Assembly (NCBI GenBank): GCA_027577595.1 | Contig: JANBRJ010000017.1 | Span: 179,790-243,789 of the forward strand | Origin: Coemansia sp. RSA 487 | Lineage: Eukaryota; Kickxellomycota; Kickxellomycetes; Kickxellales; Kickxellaceae | Direction of reading: 5' to 3' | DNA: 64,000 nt | In this document: one piece after another, positions 31,925 to 42,659 of the stretch | Layout: each line of letters starts with the position of its first letter | Numbering within the stretch: position 1 is the stretch's first letter | Program-made: the position numbers and the translations under genes | The notes under the pieces: model-generated | What the model was told of the DNA's origin: nothing | What the model saw: the letters and a program-made list of their open reading frames with translations, nothing else | Databases searched by the model: none

Positions 31925-33265
31925 TTACTTTATTTCAGCGACATAGTTTAGGAACGTTTCCAAACGTTGAGCTGAATAGCTAGCAAAGTCGAGATCGGCC
32001 TTGCCGGAGCACACTTGGAGGAGCCCCCAGACACCCCAGTGTAGTTGCGATGCTGGAGCAAAGAACGCGACCTCACGATCCAGCGCCTCTACCTCATTGC
32101 GGATTTGATCCTCATTAATGTCGATTGTGTGCAGCTCCCCGACTGGTTGTACCAAGTCCGACTTGGTGGCACTGGCACCAGCCATTATATTGGCATCAAT
32201 AAGGGCCTTTGTGCGGATGTACGCCTGCAAGAAGCCACGGCGCTGCTCGACTGTTGGATACAGCGCCGGATCCAAGAGGTACTCGCAGCTTGAGGGATGG
32301 TAAGTAGACATCCATGTGTAGAAATGATTTGCAATGTCAAACCCACGGTAATTGTGCCCGCCATACTCAAAGTCCACTATGACAAGCTCGCCGGTGCGTT
32401 TCAACCGCAGAATGTTGCTGTGTGTCATGTCGTTGTGCGCAAACACCACAGGAGAGCATGCATTTTGTTCAATGTGTATCTTGAACTTGCGCACCGCTTG
32501 CTCGACTTTGGGCCAGTTATCCAGAATCTCAGCACATTTTGCATTGCCAGCACGCTTATGACGCAACTCTGGCAATTTGCGCTGTAGCAGCCTCATCCAC
32601 GCGTCCACTTTAGCCCAAATCTCTGGCTGGCCGTTGCAATACTCTGCTTCCTTTCCACTCTGCTTTCCGTCACTGCCGCCAAATGGCCAGTAGTGGCTGA
32701 CTAGGGTGTGAAGCTCGCTCATTCCCTGTGCAATGAGTCGGCTCGTTGACGCATGGCGTATATCGTCACTGGCCAGCATTGTGCTTTCCAGGAATTCCTC
32801 GATCCTACCATTCCCAAATATAACGTACATCTGTGACCCAAACCCAAGCGAAGTCAGCTTATTTAGCCAGAACAGCTCCTTTTCCCTGGACAGAATTTCG
32901 TCAACACCAGCACCATAGACGCGCAGCAGATACGTGCGTGGTAGCTGGATGGTACCTTGATGTTTCTTCTCGGTAGTGGTATTGCGCAGTATGCGTGGCA
33001 CCTGCTCTGCTGGTAGAATTGGTGCAGGGTCGATAGTTGCCATATATACGTAGTTGGTCAGTGCATCATTCATTTGGTTTAAACTGACTTGCGATGCAAG
33101 GACTGCTGGCTCTGGGCTGAATACCTGGTTAAACAGCGTGGCCACCCGCACATTCAGCTCGTCGGGGCCCGGCTTATCGCTGACATCTATGGTAATATCC
33201 TTGCGCTCGATGGTACCAACGGCGCTGATATTGCTCTTTCTGGGTGGCGGTATAATCGATGTCAT
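31925..33265 (-). CDS. Choline/ethanolamine kinase-like, tandem copy 4
   Basis: 446 residues from the ATG at 33265; earlier in-frame codons lack an ATG. The N-terminus is short (MTSIIPPPRKSN) compared with copy 1. The catalytic loop is divergent, HNDMTHSN rather than the HxDLQYGN type of copies 1 and 2, but keeps the key Asp and Asn. The metal motif is VDFEYGGHNYRGFDIANHF followed by YTW where copies 1 and 2 have CEW. The pocket motif LHWGVWGLL keeps both tryptophans, so choline binding remains plausible. It is probably a functional but diverged kinase. It is the first gene of the array in the direction of transcription, with about 610 bases to SSZ1. Confidence 0.86.
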   Translation of the reverse strand: MTSIIPPPRKSNISAVGTIERKDITIDVSDKPGPDELNVRVATLFNQVFSPEPAVLASQVSLNQMNDALTNYVYMATIDPAPILPAEQVPRILRNTTTEKKHQGTIQLPRTYLLRVYGAGVDEILSREKELFWLNKLTSLGFGSQMYVIFGNGRIEEFLESTMLASDDIRHASTSRLIAQGMSELHTLVSHYWPFGGSDGKQSGKEAEYCNGQPEIWAKVDAWMRLLQRKLPELRHKRAGNAKCAEILDNWPKVEQAVRKFKIHIEQNACSPVVFAHNDMTHSNILRLKRTGELVIVDFEYGGHNYRGFDIANHFYTWMSTYHPSSCEYLLDPALYPTVEQRRGFLQAYIRTKALIDANIMAGASATKSDLVQPVGELHTIDINEDQIRNEVEALDREVAFFAPASQLHWGVWGLLQVCSGKADLDFASYSAQRLETFLNYVAEIK

Positions 33266-33879
33266 GTTTCTGAAATAAGAAAAAAAAGCTGTCAAGAGAT
33301 AGATAGTGTTTGCTAATGCAAAGAATTCGCTATATCCGTTCTTTTTTCTTTGTTACTTGACAAGAAAAACAAATAAACAAAAATAGGAACAAGTAGAAAA
33401 AGAAAAGATGGGCTCGAAACAAAACAGAGCTTTGGCAGCTTCAATCTGTACATCATATACAAAAAATGCATCGTTTTTTCGTTGGCAGCACTTCCCAATT
33501 CCTAACTACAAATGCGTGTGCATGTATTGCAAGATCTGCAAATACGTATGTATATATTGCGAGATTTGCATCTGCGCTTTTTTGTCTCGCTTTCTGTGTG
33601 CAAAGCGATTGGATATTGCTATGTTTATTTTAATTGCAAGTCAGATCCTGGTATCGTTTGACATGTAATCTTCTCACCCAGCACCAACAACAGCAGTTTG
33701 AGTTTTCTTTTCAGATGCAAAAAAGTCTCAATTGTTGTTTCTTGTATCCAAATCTTCTAGAAAAAAAACGTATAATGGATTTGTTTTTTGTTGTAACTAA
33801 ACAATATGAAAGATACCTCCCCCCCAAAAGAAAGGGTGAAAACAGAAGTTGGTGGATGGTTTATCTATAAAGAGATGAT
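33266..33879. other. Spacer between kinase copy 4 and SSZ1
   Basis: 614 bases. It includes the copy 4 upstream box and the SSZ1 3' flank. No coding gene is recognised. Confidence 0.5.
33513..33585 (-). promoter_or_regulatory. Upstream box of kinase copy 4, internally doubled
   Basis: The + strand reads TGTGCATGTATTGCAAGATC at about 33517, and a second version, GTATATATTGCGAGATTTGC, follows within 40 bases. Each resembles the box upstream of copies 1-3. The doubling is unique to this copy. Confidence 0.4.
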
Positions 33880-35523
33880 TTACTGAGACGGAATCTCAGC
33901 AGTGATGGACTTGCCCGAAACAGGCTCGGTGGCAGTGACAGTCAGCTTGCTGTCAGTACCAACAAAGAACTTGACAAGTACTTTTGTGTTCTCGTCGGCG
34001 TCATCGATCTCCAGGACCATTTCAGCAAGAAGCTTGGAGGGACGGTACAGAATGCGCTCCTTCTCCTCCTCGGCGGCCTCTTCATCATTCTCATCGCCTT
34101 CATTGTCTTCAGCGGGAGGCGGCACGGGTTCGCCCTCGCTGATAGCGATGTAGGCGCGCTTCTCGCCAGCAGGAAGAGAAACCTTGATGGTCCTTGAGGC
34201 TGGCAGCGGCGTGTCCTTGAGAAGCACGGGAACCAGCTTGTCGGCAGACATCTGGAGGCCAAGGGGCTTTGCCACCGCCTTTGCTTGCACGCCCGCGGCG
34301 TCGCCGCTCGATGGGTCGACAATGCCCTGAGCGATGAGGGCGGCCTGCTCAGCGCAGCCGCTGGCAATGATCTCGTCAAGCTCGCCAGCGTCGTCGCGCA
34401 GCACAGTAGCCTCGGGGAACAGCGCAATGACCTTGGACTGGAGCTTGCGGATGCGCGCAGCACCGCCGCACAGAAGCACCTGGTCGATCTGGGCGGGCGT
34501 GTACCCGGCCTGGGCAACAACCTTGGCAACGGCGTCCACAAGCGGAGCATACGTCTTGCCAGCCATGATGTCGAAGCGCGTGCGGTTGACGGACCCGTTA
34601 AAGTCCATTCCACCGGCAAGGCTCTCGACGGCGCACGGCGCCGCAGTGGCGGAGCTGAGCGTCCTCTTGGTGACCTCGACGGCCTGGCGTAGCTTCCTGA
34701 TGGGGCGCAAGTCCCCTTGCTCGAGCACATCGATGCCGCTTTGTTTCTTGAACTCGGCGGCAAAGTGCTTGACAAGCACCTCGTCGATGATCTCGCCGCT
34801 GACGGAGTCTGTGTGCACGCTGTCGACGAGAGTGAACAGCCCGCCGTGCACGCCTACAACGCTGACGTCGGCACCGGTGCCTCCGACGTCAACCACAAGG
34901 GCAACCGTGTCCTTGGCATCGTCGTGGCTGGCATCGTTCCCGAGTCCGTACTGCAGCGCACAGGCCACAGGCTCAGGGATCATCTGCAGCAACTCGAGCC
35001 CCACGGCCTGGCATGCCGCCTGCATCGCCTTCTTCTGCGAGTCGCCGAACCCGACCGGGTGCGCAAGCACCGCGCCGTCGATCTTGCGCCCCAAGTATTC
35101 CTCGGCTGTGGTCTTCAACCGCCCGACGTACCGCTGCATTGCGTTCTCTGCACCCAGCCGCAGCTCCCTGCTCTCGCCCTCGTCGTTCTCCATCGTCACA
35201 ACGAACTCGGGCTTTCCCTCGCCGTTTGCCTCAATTCTTGCACTCCCCGTGTGCTTGGCCACTTCCTCGCTGTATGGCTTGCCGAGGAGGTCGCGGAACC
35301 CTTGGATCGTGTTCTGCGCATTGCGCACGAACTGGTGCTTTGCTTGCGACCCGTGGTACTCTTCTTCGCCAGAAAACGCAATGTACGTTGGCGTCTTGTG
35401 CTCGCCATCCTCGTTGGCAATCACCTCGGCCCGGTGCTCCTTGTTGATAATCGCAATAACCGAGTTGTGGTTACCCACGCTCAGTCCGATATACGTCTTT
35501 TTGGGTGTAGAAGAGCTAGCCAT
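33880..35523 (-). CDS. SSZ1: Ribosome-associated complex Hsp70-like protein Ssz1
   Basis: 547 residues (yeast Ssz1 is 538). Ssz1 forms the ribosome-associated complex with zuotin at the tunnel exit and helps Ssb-type Hsp70 fold nascent chains. The N-terminus, YIGLSVGNHNSVIAIIN, is the divergent nucleotide-binding start, followed by VIANEDGEHKTPTYIAF and the family feature YHGSQAKHQFVRNAQNTI. The central phosphate loop LVVDVGGTGADVSVVGVHGG and the LLCGGAARIRKLQ adenosine region are recognisable. The short substrate-binding domain carries an acidic insertion (DNEGDENDEEAAEEEKE near residue 470). There is no EEVD end, as expected for Ssz1. Strong G+C-rich codon bias suggests high expression. The open frame on the opposite strand is a shadow. 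Confidence 0.92.
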   Translation of the reverse strand: MASSSTPKKTYIGLSVGNHNSVIAIINKEHRAEVIANEDGEHKTPTYIAFSGEEEYHGSQAKHQFVRNAQNTIQGFRDLLGKPYSEEVAKHTGSARIEANGEGKPEFVVTMENDEGESRELRLGAENAMQRYVGRLKTTAEEYLGRKIDGAVLAHPVGFGDSQKKAMQAACQAVGLELLQMIPEPVACALQYGLGNDASHDDAKDTVALVVDVGGTGADVSVVGVHGGLFTLVDSVHTDSVSGEIIDEVLVKHFAAEFKKQSGIDVLEQGDLRPIRKLRQAVEVTKRTLSSATAAPCAVESLAGGMDFNGSVNRTRFDIMAGKTYAPLVDAVAKVVAQAGYTPAQIDQVLLCGGAARIRKLQSKVIALFPEATVLRDDAGELDEIIASGCAEQAALIAQGIVDPSSGDAAGVQAKAVAKPLGLQMSADKLVPVLLKDTPLPASRTIKVSLPAGEKRAYIAISEGEPVPPPAEDNEGDENDEEAAEEEKERILYRPSKLLAEMVLEIDDADENTKVLVKFFVGTDSKLTVTATEPVSGKSITAEIPSQ

Positions 35524-36861
35524 TTTTATATTTATTCCCTTTTTGGCCCTTTGAAAGCTTCCCCCGTGTATCTGAAATCAACTATAGATATAAAAAAGTA
35601 AAGAGTGATTGGTACCGTACACGAAAAAGAAAAGAAAAAGAAAGGGATTGAGCCAAACTTTTTTACTCCTTCCGATCATCTCCAAAAAGAAAATATTTTT
35701 CCCCAACTTTTTTTTCAGTTCTAACCACATGGGTGTTGTTTTCAGCAAATGTGACGATCTGAAAAACTGCTTTGTAATATCATCGCAGATCTAATCACAC
35801 AAAAACCCATTGAAGAAACCGCACATGCATTTTCAACATTGTCCAACAGTTTGTTTTATAAAGTGGGCTTCAACTTCTTATTTACAAGCCTAGGGTTGGT
35901 AGTAAAAATAGATCGGCAAAGACTATCAAAAAACAATCCTCACCGTCTGTCACAAAGAAAAATAGAGACACCACTTTTTTTGTACAGAACACAAAAAAAC
36001 TCTTTATGAGAAGAGAGTGCTGGTAGATGCAAAATAAAAATGTAAAAGCACACGGAAATATAAGAAAAGAAGTTCAAAATAGCTATTACAAAGGTGGTGG
36101 CGGGAAAAGGTAGAAGAGAGAAAAGGGTGAGAAGATATAGAGGTAGATGAATTTACCCAAGAAAAAGATGGTTAGTTTGGTGATGAACAAAAGGATCGGG
36201 TTGTGAAAGTGAAAGAGGGATGATGGTTAATAAACAGGGCGGAAAAAATAGTACATATAGCCTTGATCCCCCTTCTTCCCTCAAAAGATGGATCCAAGAT
36301 ATTCCTGTTCGGAATCGAGGAGGAGAGAGAGCTATACAGCTAAAACCTTCAAACATCATCAATCTTCGTCAACAAAAAGAAAGGTCGCACCAATGCAACA
36401 AGAATAATGCGCACTTAGCAAAGTATGGTGGAGGGGGGGAATGATATGCTCGGTCTAGCTTATTTCAGCATCTGCTGTGCTCCAGAGAATTGTACAAGAA
36501 AGATAAAAAATACACCTGGAAAACCAACACAGCAAACGCATAGATACAAGCAAGGGCACAGAACACAAAAAACTTCCTCATCCAGCACACTTTGTACAGC
36601 TTGACCCATTTCCACCAAAGACGTATAGGGTAGAGAGGGTATTTTTGGGGCGGTGCTTCCTTGGACTTTCAGAGTCGAAGAATAAAGACTGAAGATCGCG
36701 GCCACGACGTTAGCTTAGCTTTTGCTCGGGCTCCCCTTCCCACGACAAAACAACAACAGCTCAAACCCTCAATAGAAATCTTCCCGCCTTTCTCGCATGT
36801 ACATTAATAACCGTACTCCTCAGATTTCTCCCTGCTCTAGGCCAGGGAAGGAGGATATCTC
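35524..36861. other. Intergenic, 1,338 bases
   Basis: Lies upstream of SSZ1 and downstream of the small Ser-rich gene. Its + strand is purine-rich near 36070-36440, that is, pyrimidine-rich on the strand of SSZ1 transcription. No protein or RNA gene is supported. Confidence 0.45.
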
Positions 36862-37431
36862 TCAGTAGGTAGCACCAAAGCCCGCATCAAGCGGCATCGG
36901 GTTTCCTGAGCGCGAGATGGGCGAGCCTGGACGGACAATGATCTCTTCAAGAGGGAAAAAGCCAAAGTCGCCGTCAACGGACAGCGACGACATGCGATGG
37001 CTGCTGGAGTGGGAAGAGCTTGATGACGGTGAGCGCATGCTGGACGACAGGGGCAGGGAGTGGTCAGAGTAGCCAAAGATGCCGCGAAGCTCCTTGCAGG
37101 CATCGTTGTCGTCGACGGGCGACGCTGGGAGCATGTCAGACGACGATGGACGGGTGAGGCTGCCGGACGAAGAGGAGTACGACGACGGCGCATAGCTCCT
37201 ACGGGGCACGGGCGCCGCGCAGTCGCTGCGCAGACATCCGCCGGACCCTTGCGAGGCGCACCAGCGCTTTTCGAGGCGCGATAGACGCATAAGCCTCTCT
37301 TGCGCGAAAAGCTCGTTGCTAGAATAGTGCGACGGCACAGCTGTTGCTGCGCGTCTCACCGTTGAAGGTACATCAAAGACAGATGATGTGGTCTCGAGTG
37401 GACGGAATGCAGTTGGTACTCGGGGCGACAT
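36862..37431 (-). CDS. Small Ser/Pro-rich protein of unknown function
   Basis: 189 residues from an ATG at 37431. The first third has a helical basic patch (SNELFAQERLMRLSRLEKRW) and the remainder is Ser-rich with a run of Ser and His, ending in an aromatic-acidic patch, GDFGFFPLEEIIVRPGSPI. I do not recognise a family. Codon choice is G+C-rich, like its real neighbours and unlike the surrounding A+T-rich intergenic DNA, which is the main argument that it is coding. It might be an intrinsically disordered regulatory protein with SP sites. Confidence 0.6.
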   Translation of the reverse strand: MSPRVPTAFRPLETTSSVFDVPSTVRRAATAVPSHYSSNELFAQERLMRLSRLEKRWCASQGSGGCLRSDCAAPVPRRSYAPSSYSSSSGSLTRPSSSDMLPASPVDDNDACKELRGIFGYSDHSLPLSSSMRSPSSSSSHSSSHRMSSLSVDGDFGFFPLEEIIVRPGSPISRSGNPMPLDAGFGATY

Positions 37432-39388
37432 TTGCTTAGGGGGTTTTGCTATTTATGCAAGTAGATGCGGTGCAGCTCTTTTATATTGCAGGATTCGAGA
37501 CAGCACTACTGTATGCACATAAAAGGGAGAGTCAGTTGTGGAAGCGAGACGTCGAGAATGTGAAACTAGACCGGCTTAATGCTTGGTATGCATAAAATAA
37601 TGGAGCTTTCCGTCAAATAGGTATCCGAAGATAAATAAAAGAAGGCTCTAAATAAGTACAAGCAAGTGCTTATTATTTATGCGATTGGCACTGATAGTTT
37701 GTGGTTCGTATTGGTTTTGGATTGGCCCCAACCGACACGTGTATGTAGAAATAAAGATTGAACTGAAAGTTATGTGCTGTTTTTTACCAGAACGGCGAAA
37801 AGCAAGCACAGCCAAGAGAAGGTGGTGTTATTTTTGGTTTGCTATAGAACACGAGAGATAGAGAGATATGGACAGATAGGAAAGCAACAGGGCTTTTGGC
37901 TGGGAAGGTTATAATTATGTTATTAGCTTGTGAATGAAAATAGACAGGTTTATTAGTTTGAGAATGGCAGAGAGGAAAAAAGAAGACACTCTGCGCCTCG
38001 TCCCTTCTTCGGCTGCAAATTGGCCATTTTATAAAAAAACGACAAAAGATCCCACCAGTGCCCATGTCCGATTTTCTTTCTTCCTCTTCGTTAATCGCAT
38101 GCAGCCAATCATCGCCTGCAGAATGTCCCCAGTGTCAGCCAATCACAATGCTGATTTTTTGGGGCGGCAGCTTTTGTTGCGCGAGTTTCTTTGATGACAG
38201 CCAAAGCTTTTTTCTTTACACTCTTTTTTCCTTTGTTCCTACCGCATGCATTATCAGCCGATCCTTCTTTTTTTGGGTTAGCTATTGTCTGATTTTGGGC
38301 TCTGAAAAACTCCACACGCAGATTTAGAAAATCTCTTTTTTGACTGGAAAATGCACCAAAATGCTCTCATTCAAATGAACTGGATTGGGTTTTTCTTTCC
38401 TTTGATCTGGAGACCCCGCTTGTCGGTGGTGGGAGGTTTTCAGCATTCCGAATCGTTGAAGAATTAAATAGCAGCTCCGGAGATCGGCCCGTATAGTAGT
38501 CTATTAATCTTGCTGCTTCTGGGTTCTTCCCCTGACTGGCACCGCAGACGACGAATGGCCTGCATGATCACAGACAGCTTGCACAACACAAAAAGTCTTG
38601 TGCTTTATCCTTGTTTACAAACAATGTCTCTCCTCTAACCTCTCCTTGTCGGCGCATAAATGGCATGTTTTGTGTATTTCTGTTTACGCACGTGCGTTTC
38701 CGGACACTGTGTTCCATGCGCAGGAGCCACGTATATGGCACCGGTCGCATTCTTTTTCTGCCTCCGCGCTGTTTGAAAGCATCACCTGCGCTCTCTGGTG
38801 TATCCAAGCTCGGTATACATGTAGTCCGCGCTGTTACTGGTGTGCGGAACAGGCGGCATTCTCTACTCCTCCCCCAACCACGCCGCTTTAGCTGGGGCGC
38901 AGTCAAGCAAAAAAGCAAGGAGCTTAGATGACTTGATTGCTTTGTTCAATTCTTTAAACTGCGGTGGCTGCGCATGGAAAGAAGACCAGCTGCGTCAGAT
39001 TTCGAAAATATTTGCCGCTAAACACCGACAAATGCCACAGCACTATTGCGTACTAAAATATAGCCCATATTTTCCAGGAGCTGATTTGTAAAATTGAAAC
39101 AGGCCAGACGCAAGAACACAGTGAATGAGCTGACATCAGCAAACAATACAAAACTATACTGCTGCGCGACCATATCCATCACGTGCGCTGCCCGTAAACC
39201 CTGATCACGCTTGTTCGCGTACAACCCTTGGCCCGTGCCAAGTGGGAGCATTCGCTTGCTCGCTCACCCCCAGACTTCTTACCTCTCGTGTTTCATTTTT
39301 AACATTTGTCATCTGTTCCTTTAGTTGCAACCTGACAACTACTGATTTTTCCAAAGGAGAAAAAGTGCTAAAAGTTGGCAAAGAAACA
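37432..39388. other. Long intergenic region, about 2 kb
   Basis: The largest gap in the window. It contains two CCAAT elements at about 38103 and 38138, purine-rich and T-rich runs, and a short frame near 38900-39090 whose peptide (SLDDLIALFNSLN, DQLRQISKIFAAKH) looks helical but has no ATG. I cannot support a gene. Confidence 0.4.
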
Positions 39389-40520
39389 ATGCCCGGACGC
39401 CCTCCCAAGCGCATGCGCTATACTTTTGCGCTGGACTCGCACCGCCATATACGCTCGCTGAACCAGCCTGTTTATGCATGGTATGTACATGTATACTAGT
39501 ACACTACAATTTAACCTTGTTGCACGTGAAAGGCCAACATTTGGTTATTCAATCTATTTATTTTTATAACTGTATGTAGGAAAAAGCAGTGGACTATACC
39601 AACAAACAACTATGAAACTAACGGACAATTGAATGGCGATCCAACGGCTTCGTCAATAGCTGCGTCTCCACTCAAGACGTTCAAGTGGGTCAAGAGTAAG
39701 TTTATTCCTCCTCCCCATCAATGAATGTCAATTTGGTCAGATGTTCCATCGCTTATAATGGTAAAATAGGTGGTGCATAAATTAAAGCATGACTATTGCA
39801 TTCTCCCTTAAAATAATTATTTTGACATTCACTACATTGTGTGCGTATTTAGCTGGGCAAACGGTTGTTCACGAGGATGATGATGACGAAGAAGCGCAGA
39901 CACCAAAGCAGCAGCAGGACAAACAGACCGCTGACCAAGACGAAAAGCTCGCATCCGTGGCGCCAGCGGCAGAGGACAACAAGGAGACAACGGTACAAGA
40001 GACAACCACCAACAATGAAGCTCAGACAATTGCCAAAAGTAGAAAAGCAGCCGAAAATGCAGATGGCGACAACGACATCACGATGATTGAAGATAGAAAT
40101 GAGCAGACTGTTGAGACCAGCAGCGAACAAAAACAACAGCCTTCGGGAACAGAGGCAGCAGAAATAGCAGATGATAACAATGGCTCTGCTTCAACCGCGC
40201 CCAAGGAACTGGCTAGCCCTAATGAAAAGCCTGCTGCCCCTGCCACCAATGAAACTGGAAATTCTGACTCTGCCGTTGATGCTGCCATTGCAGCCATGGA
40301 CGATGCTGCAGCGGCCGCAGCCGCAACCGCCGCTGCAGATATGTATAGTACTGGCCCGACAACAGGTTCTGCGCCTGATTCATCTGCAAGAAACACACCC
40401 GACGGGCAAACAAAGAACGAGCCACAAGAGCATAATACAGCAGCCAACCTCGCAACGTCAGCAGCCGAAAACGATGGTTATCCAGTACTGGCGCCACACC
40501 AGGACGCCAAAAAACAATAG
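39389..40520 (+). CDS. BCL7-like protein, putative SWI/SNF accessory subunit
   Basis: Three exons by frame and splice consensus: 39389-39480, 39580-39695 and 39853-40520, giving 291 residues. The introns are 99 and 157 bases (donors GTATGT and GTAAGT). The N-terminus has a basic piece (RPPKRMRYTFALDSHRHIRS), then YAWKKQWTIP and, further on, LKTFKWVKTG. This resembles the BCL7 N-terminal signature, in which KW-x-KKW is followed by [FY]KWVPV. A long Glu/Asp/Ala/Gln-rich disordered tail follows, also as in BCL7. BCL7 proteins are small subunits of animal and plant SWI/SNF. The assignment is tentative; the tail alone carries no information. Confidence 0.6.
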
Positions 40521-40702
40521 TGCATTGTCTCCTTTATTTCAAAATCCTTTATTCTTTTCCCGCTTGGTTCAGTAATTCGGCTACTGTTTATTTTCTAACA
40601 AACGAATGGAGACAAAATGGAACGTAACGGAACAGAAAAAGGGTAATGTATGCGTTAAGGATGCCTTTGGGTGTTGAGCCATGGTTCGCGAAACACAATC
40701 TG

Positions 40703-42351
40703 CTACTGCCGATCCTCAGTATGTTGTTTCTTTTCAGCCTTCTTCTCATCTGTGAAGCTAGGTATTTCAGATGTCGTTAGTTCGGGTACCGAAATTTGTA
40801 GCGGATCAACCGGCTGAGCAACATATGTTCCGGTAGAGCCATCTGGACCGTCAATGCACACAGGAACTGATGCGTCTACCGATTCACTGATCTTGGATCG
40901 CAAAGCGTCACCTTCCCCACTAGATGTTGATGCTATGTGCAAAATACCGGTGTCAGAGGCATCTAGCGGAGGAATTCCTTCGCTACCACCTACAGCTAGC
41001 GGGTTTGCGGCTACTGGCGCCATTGTATGACGCTCCGAGGGAACAGAAGGCCGCTGAGCTGCCCATATATCTTTTGATTCCTGCGGTCGTGTCATCTCGC
41101 CATTCTTATGCGGATCCAATGTGGAGGCAACCACCGCTGTCAGAGACATGGCAGGTTGCTTTTCTCTAGCTGCAATCGCTTTTGTAGCAACACCCCTGGC
41201 AACATTATCGCTTTCACCAGCCACGATTCCGGCAGCAGAGGCAGGTGTATCTTGCGACGCCAAAAACGAAAACAGCGACGAAGGTGGTACAGTCACGCCT
41301 CCACCAATTGATCCTCCTACACCTTCAATGGTCACGGAGCTATCGCCCATCTCGTCATCAGCTTCGTTCTCAGCGCTGTCGGCTGAGTCTTTTGTTTGTG
41401 TGGATGTTGGTGGAAAATCTTCTACTGTGGAAGTCACATAAACGACGCGCTCGATTGCTCTCAAAAACTTCATGGCGCCACGGTAATGGCGCTCAGGCCA
41501 TACAAGAAGCTCGGCTATTCTCTGTATGGTAAACGGTGCGTCGTCAAATGACTGCAGACAGTAGTTGACACGGTCTTCAAGGTCGCGTATTTCTCGAGAT
41601 AGAGTGTCATCGCCTTCGGCTGCTAAAACATCCTTTGGAGCTTCACATTGGGGCATGGCATCGGCATCTGAAGCTTCATCATCTTTCCCCTCCTTTTTTC
41701 GAGGCTGTTCTTCGGCTCCCAGTGTGGACTCTCTCTGATCATTTTCTAGTGGCGGCGATTTGTCATCTGTGGTATCTTCCTTTTCAAATTTAGCTTGTAC
41801 CCTGCTTTCTGCCTCAATACTGGCCTCAGACTTGCTGCGCTTACGCGACGACTCTACATCAGGCGCTTCCTCTGTTCCGGTAATATGTGGTGGTGGTTCG
41901 TTAACATTGCTATTGCCCTTTAACGCGTTTTGTATTGTCTCTGGATCTACAGCTGCGCTACTACTACTTCTATTGCTGCCCTGCGCTTGGAGCATTTCAA
42001 GCGTCTGTGAAAGCCTTTGGCGAATTATCCGTCGTAGTTCAGGCCATGGCAATCTAAATATATAAGATTTGTAAAAAAAACCAGTTTTTGTGAGAATTCA
42101 ACATCCAGTTATCTTTTGCTTTTAACAACACAAATGAAAGAAAATTCCATCTACGTACGTGTTTTCGTCGTTAAGCGCAATATTCTCCAGAATCCTATAG
42201 TTTTCTATAGTGCGAATGAAGGATTTGTTCAAAGCTAATTAGTTGATGAAGAATGAAAAGCTTCAACGATTTATACCGCAGTCCGATTCTAAGAGAAATT
42301 ACCTGTGCTCAAAGAAGACATTGCATCTTCCTCGTGTCTATTGTGCTCCAT
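40703..42351 (-). CDS. PPP4R2: Protein phosphatase 4 regulatory subunit 2 (PPP4R2/Psy4)
   Basis: Three exons: 42351-42303, 42234-42159 and 42053-40703, joining to 491 residues. The introns are 68 and 105 bases with GT-AG ends. PPP4R2 binds the PP4 catalytic subunit and R3 to direct dephosphorylation after DNA damage and in centrosome function. The family core is plain: PWPELRRIIRQRLSQTLEML near residue 43, then DAPFTIQRIAELLVWPERHY and MKFLRAIERVVYVTSTVE near 212-250. A disordered acidic stretch separates them, and the C-terminus is low complexity with a Lys-rich end (DEKKAEKKQHTE). The first two exons supply the usual N-terminal helices (FIRTIENYRILENIAL). It is divergent from NFU1. Confidence 0.85.
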
Positions 42352-42659
42352 TAGCAAAACAAATATAGTTAATATAAAAAGCAAAGTGCACACAATTCAC
42401 AAGTACCAAAAAAAAAAGAAAACAGGGTTTCATATTCTCAAGGCTTCTTTTTTGCTGTGCAACTCGTTGCAGCCAATTACACTTTATCAAACTTTTCTCA
42501 TCAAACGCAAAAAGAGCAGCAGGTATTTTTCTCCACACTTACATCAAGACATGAAAAAGCGTCATCCATCCCTTTTCTTTATCTTGCTTACAAATTGAAT
42601 TTCTTTTATATACTTTTCTACACCTTGTAACCGTTTATTTATCACTAGATACGAGTAAA
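42352..42659. promoter_or_regulatory. Divergent region between PPP4R2 and NFU1
   Basis: 308 bases with A-runs near 42407 and T-rich DNA toward NFU1. It probably carries both promoters. I saw no distinct element. Confidence 0.4.

Noticed and set aside
34334-35554. 406-residue open frame on the + strand
   Set aside because: It lies fully antisense to SSZ1, whose strong codon bias creates it. The peptide is low-information and unlike any family.
38840-39091. Possible gene encoding an 83-residue helical peptide
   Set aside because: No ATG, no splice partner found and no family; left as a note.
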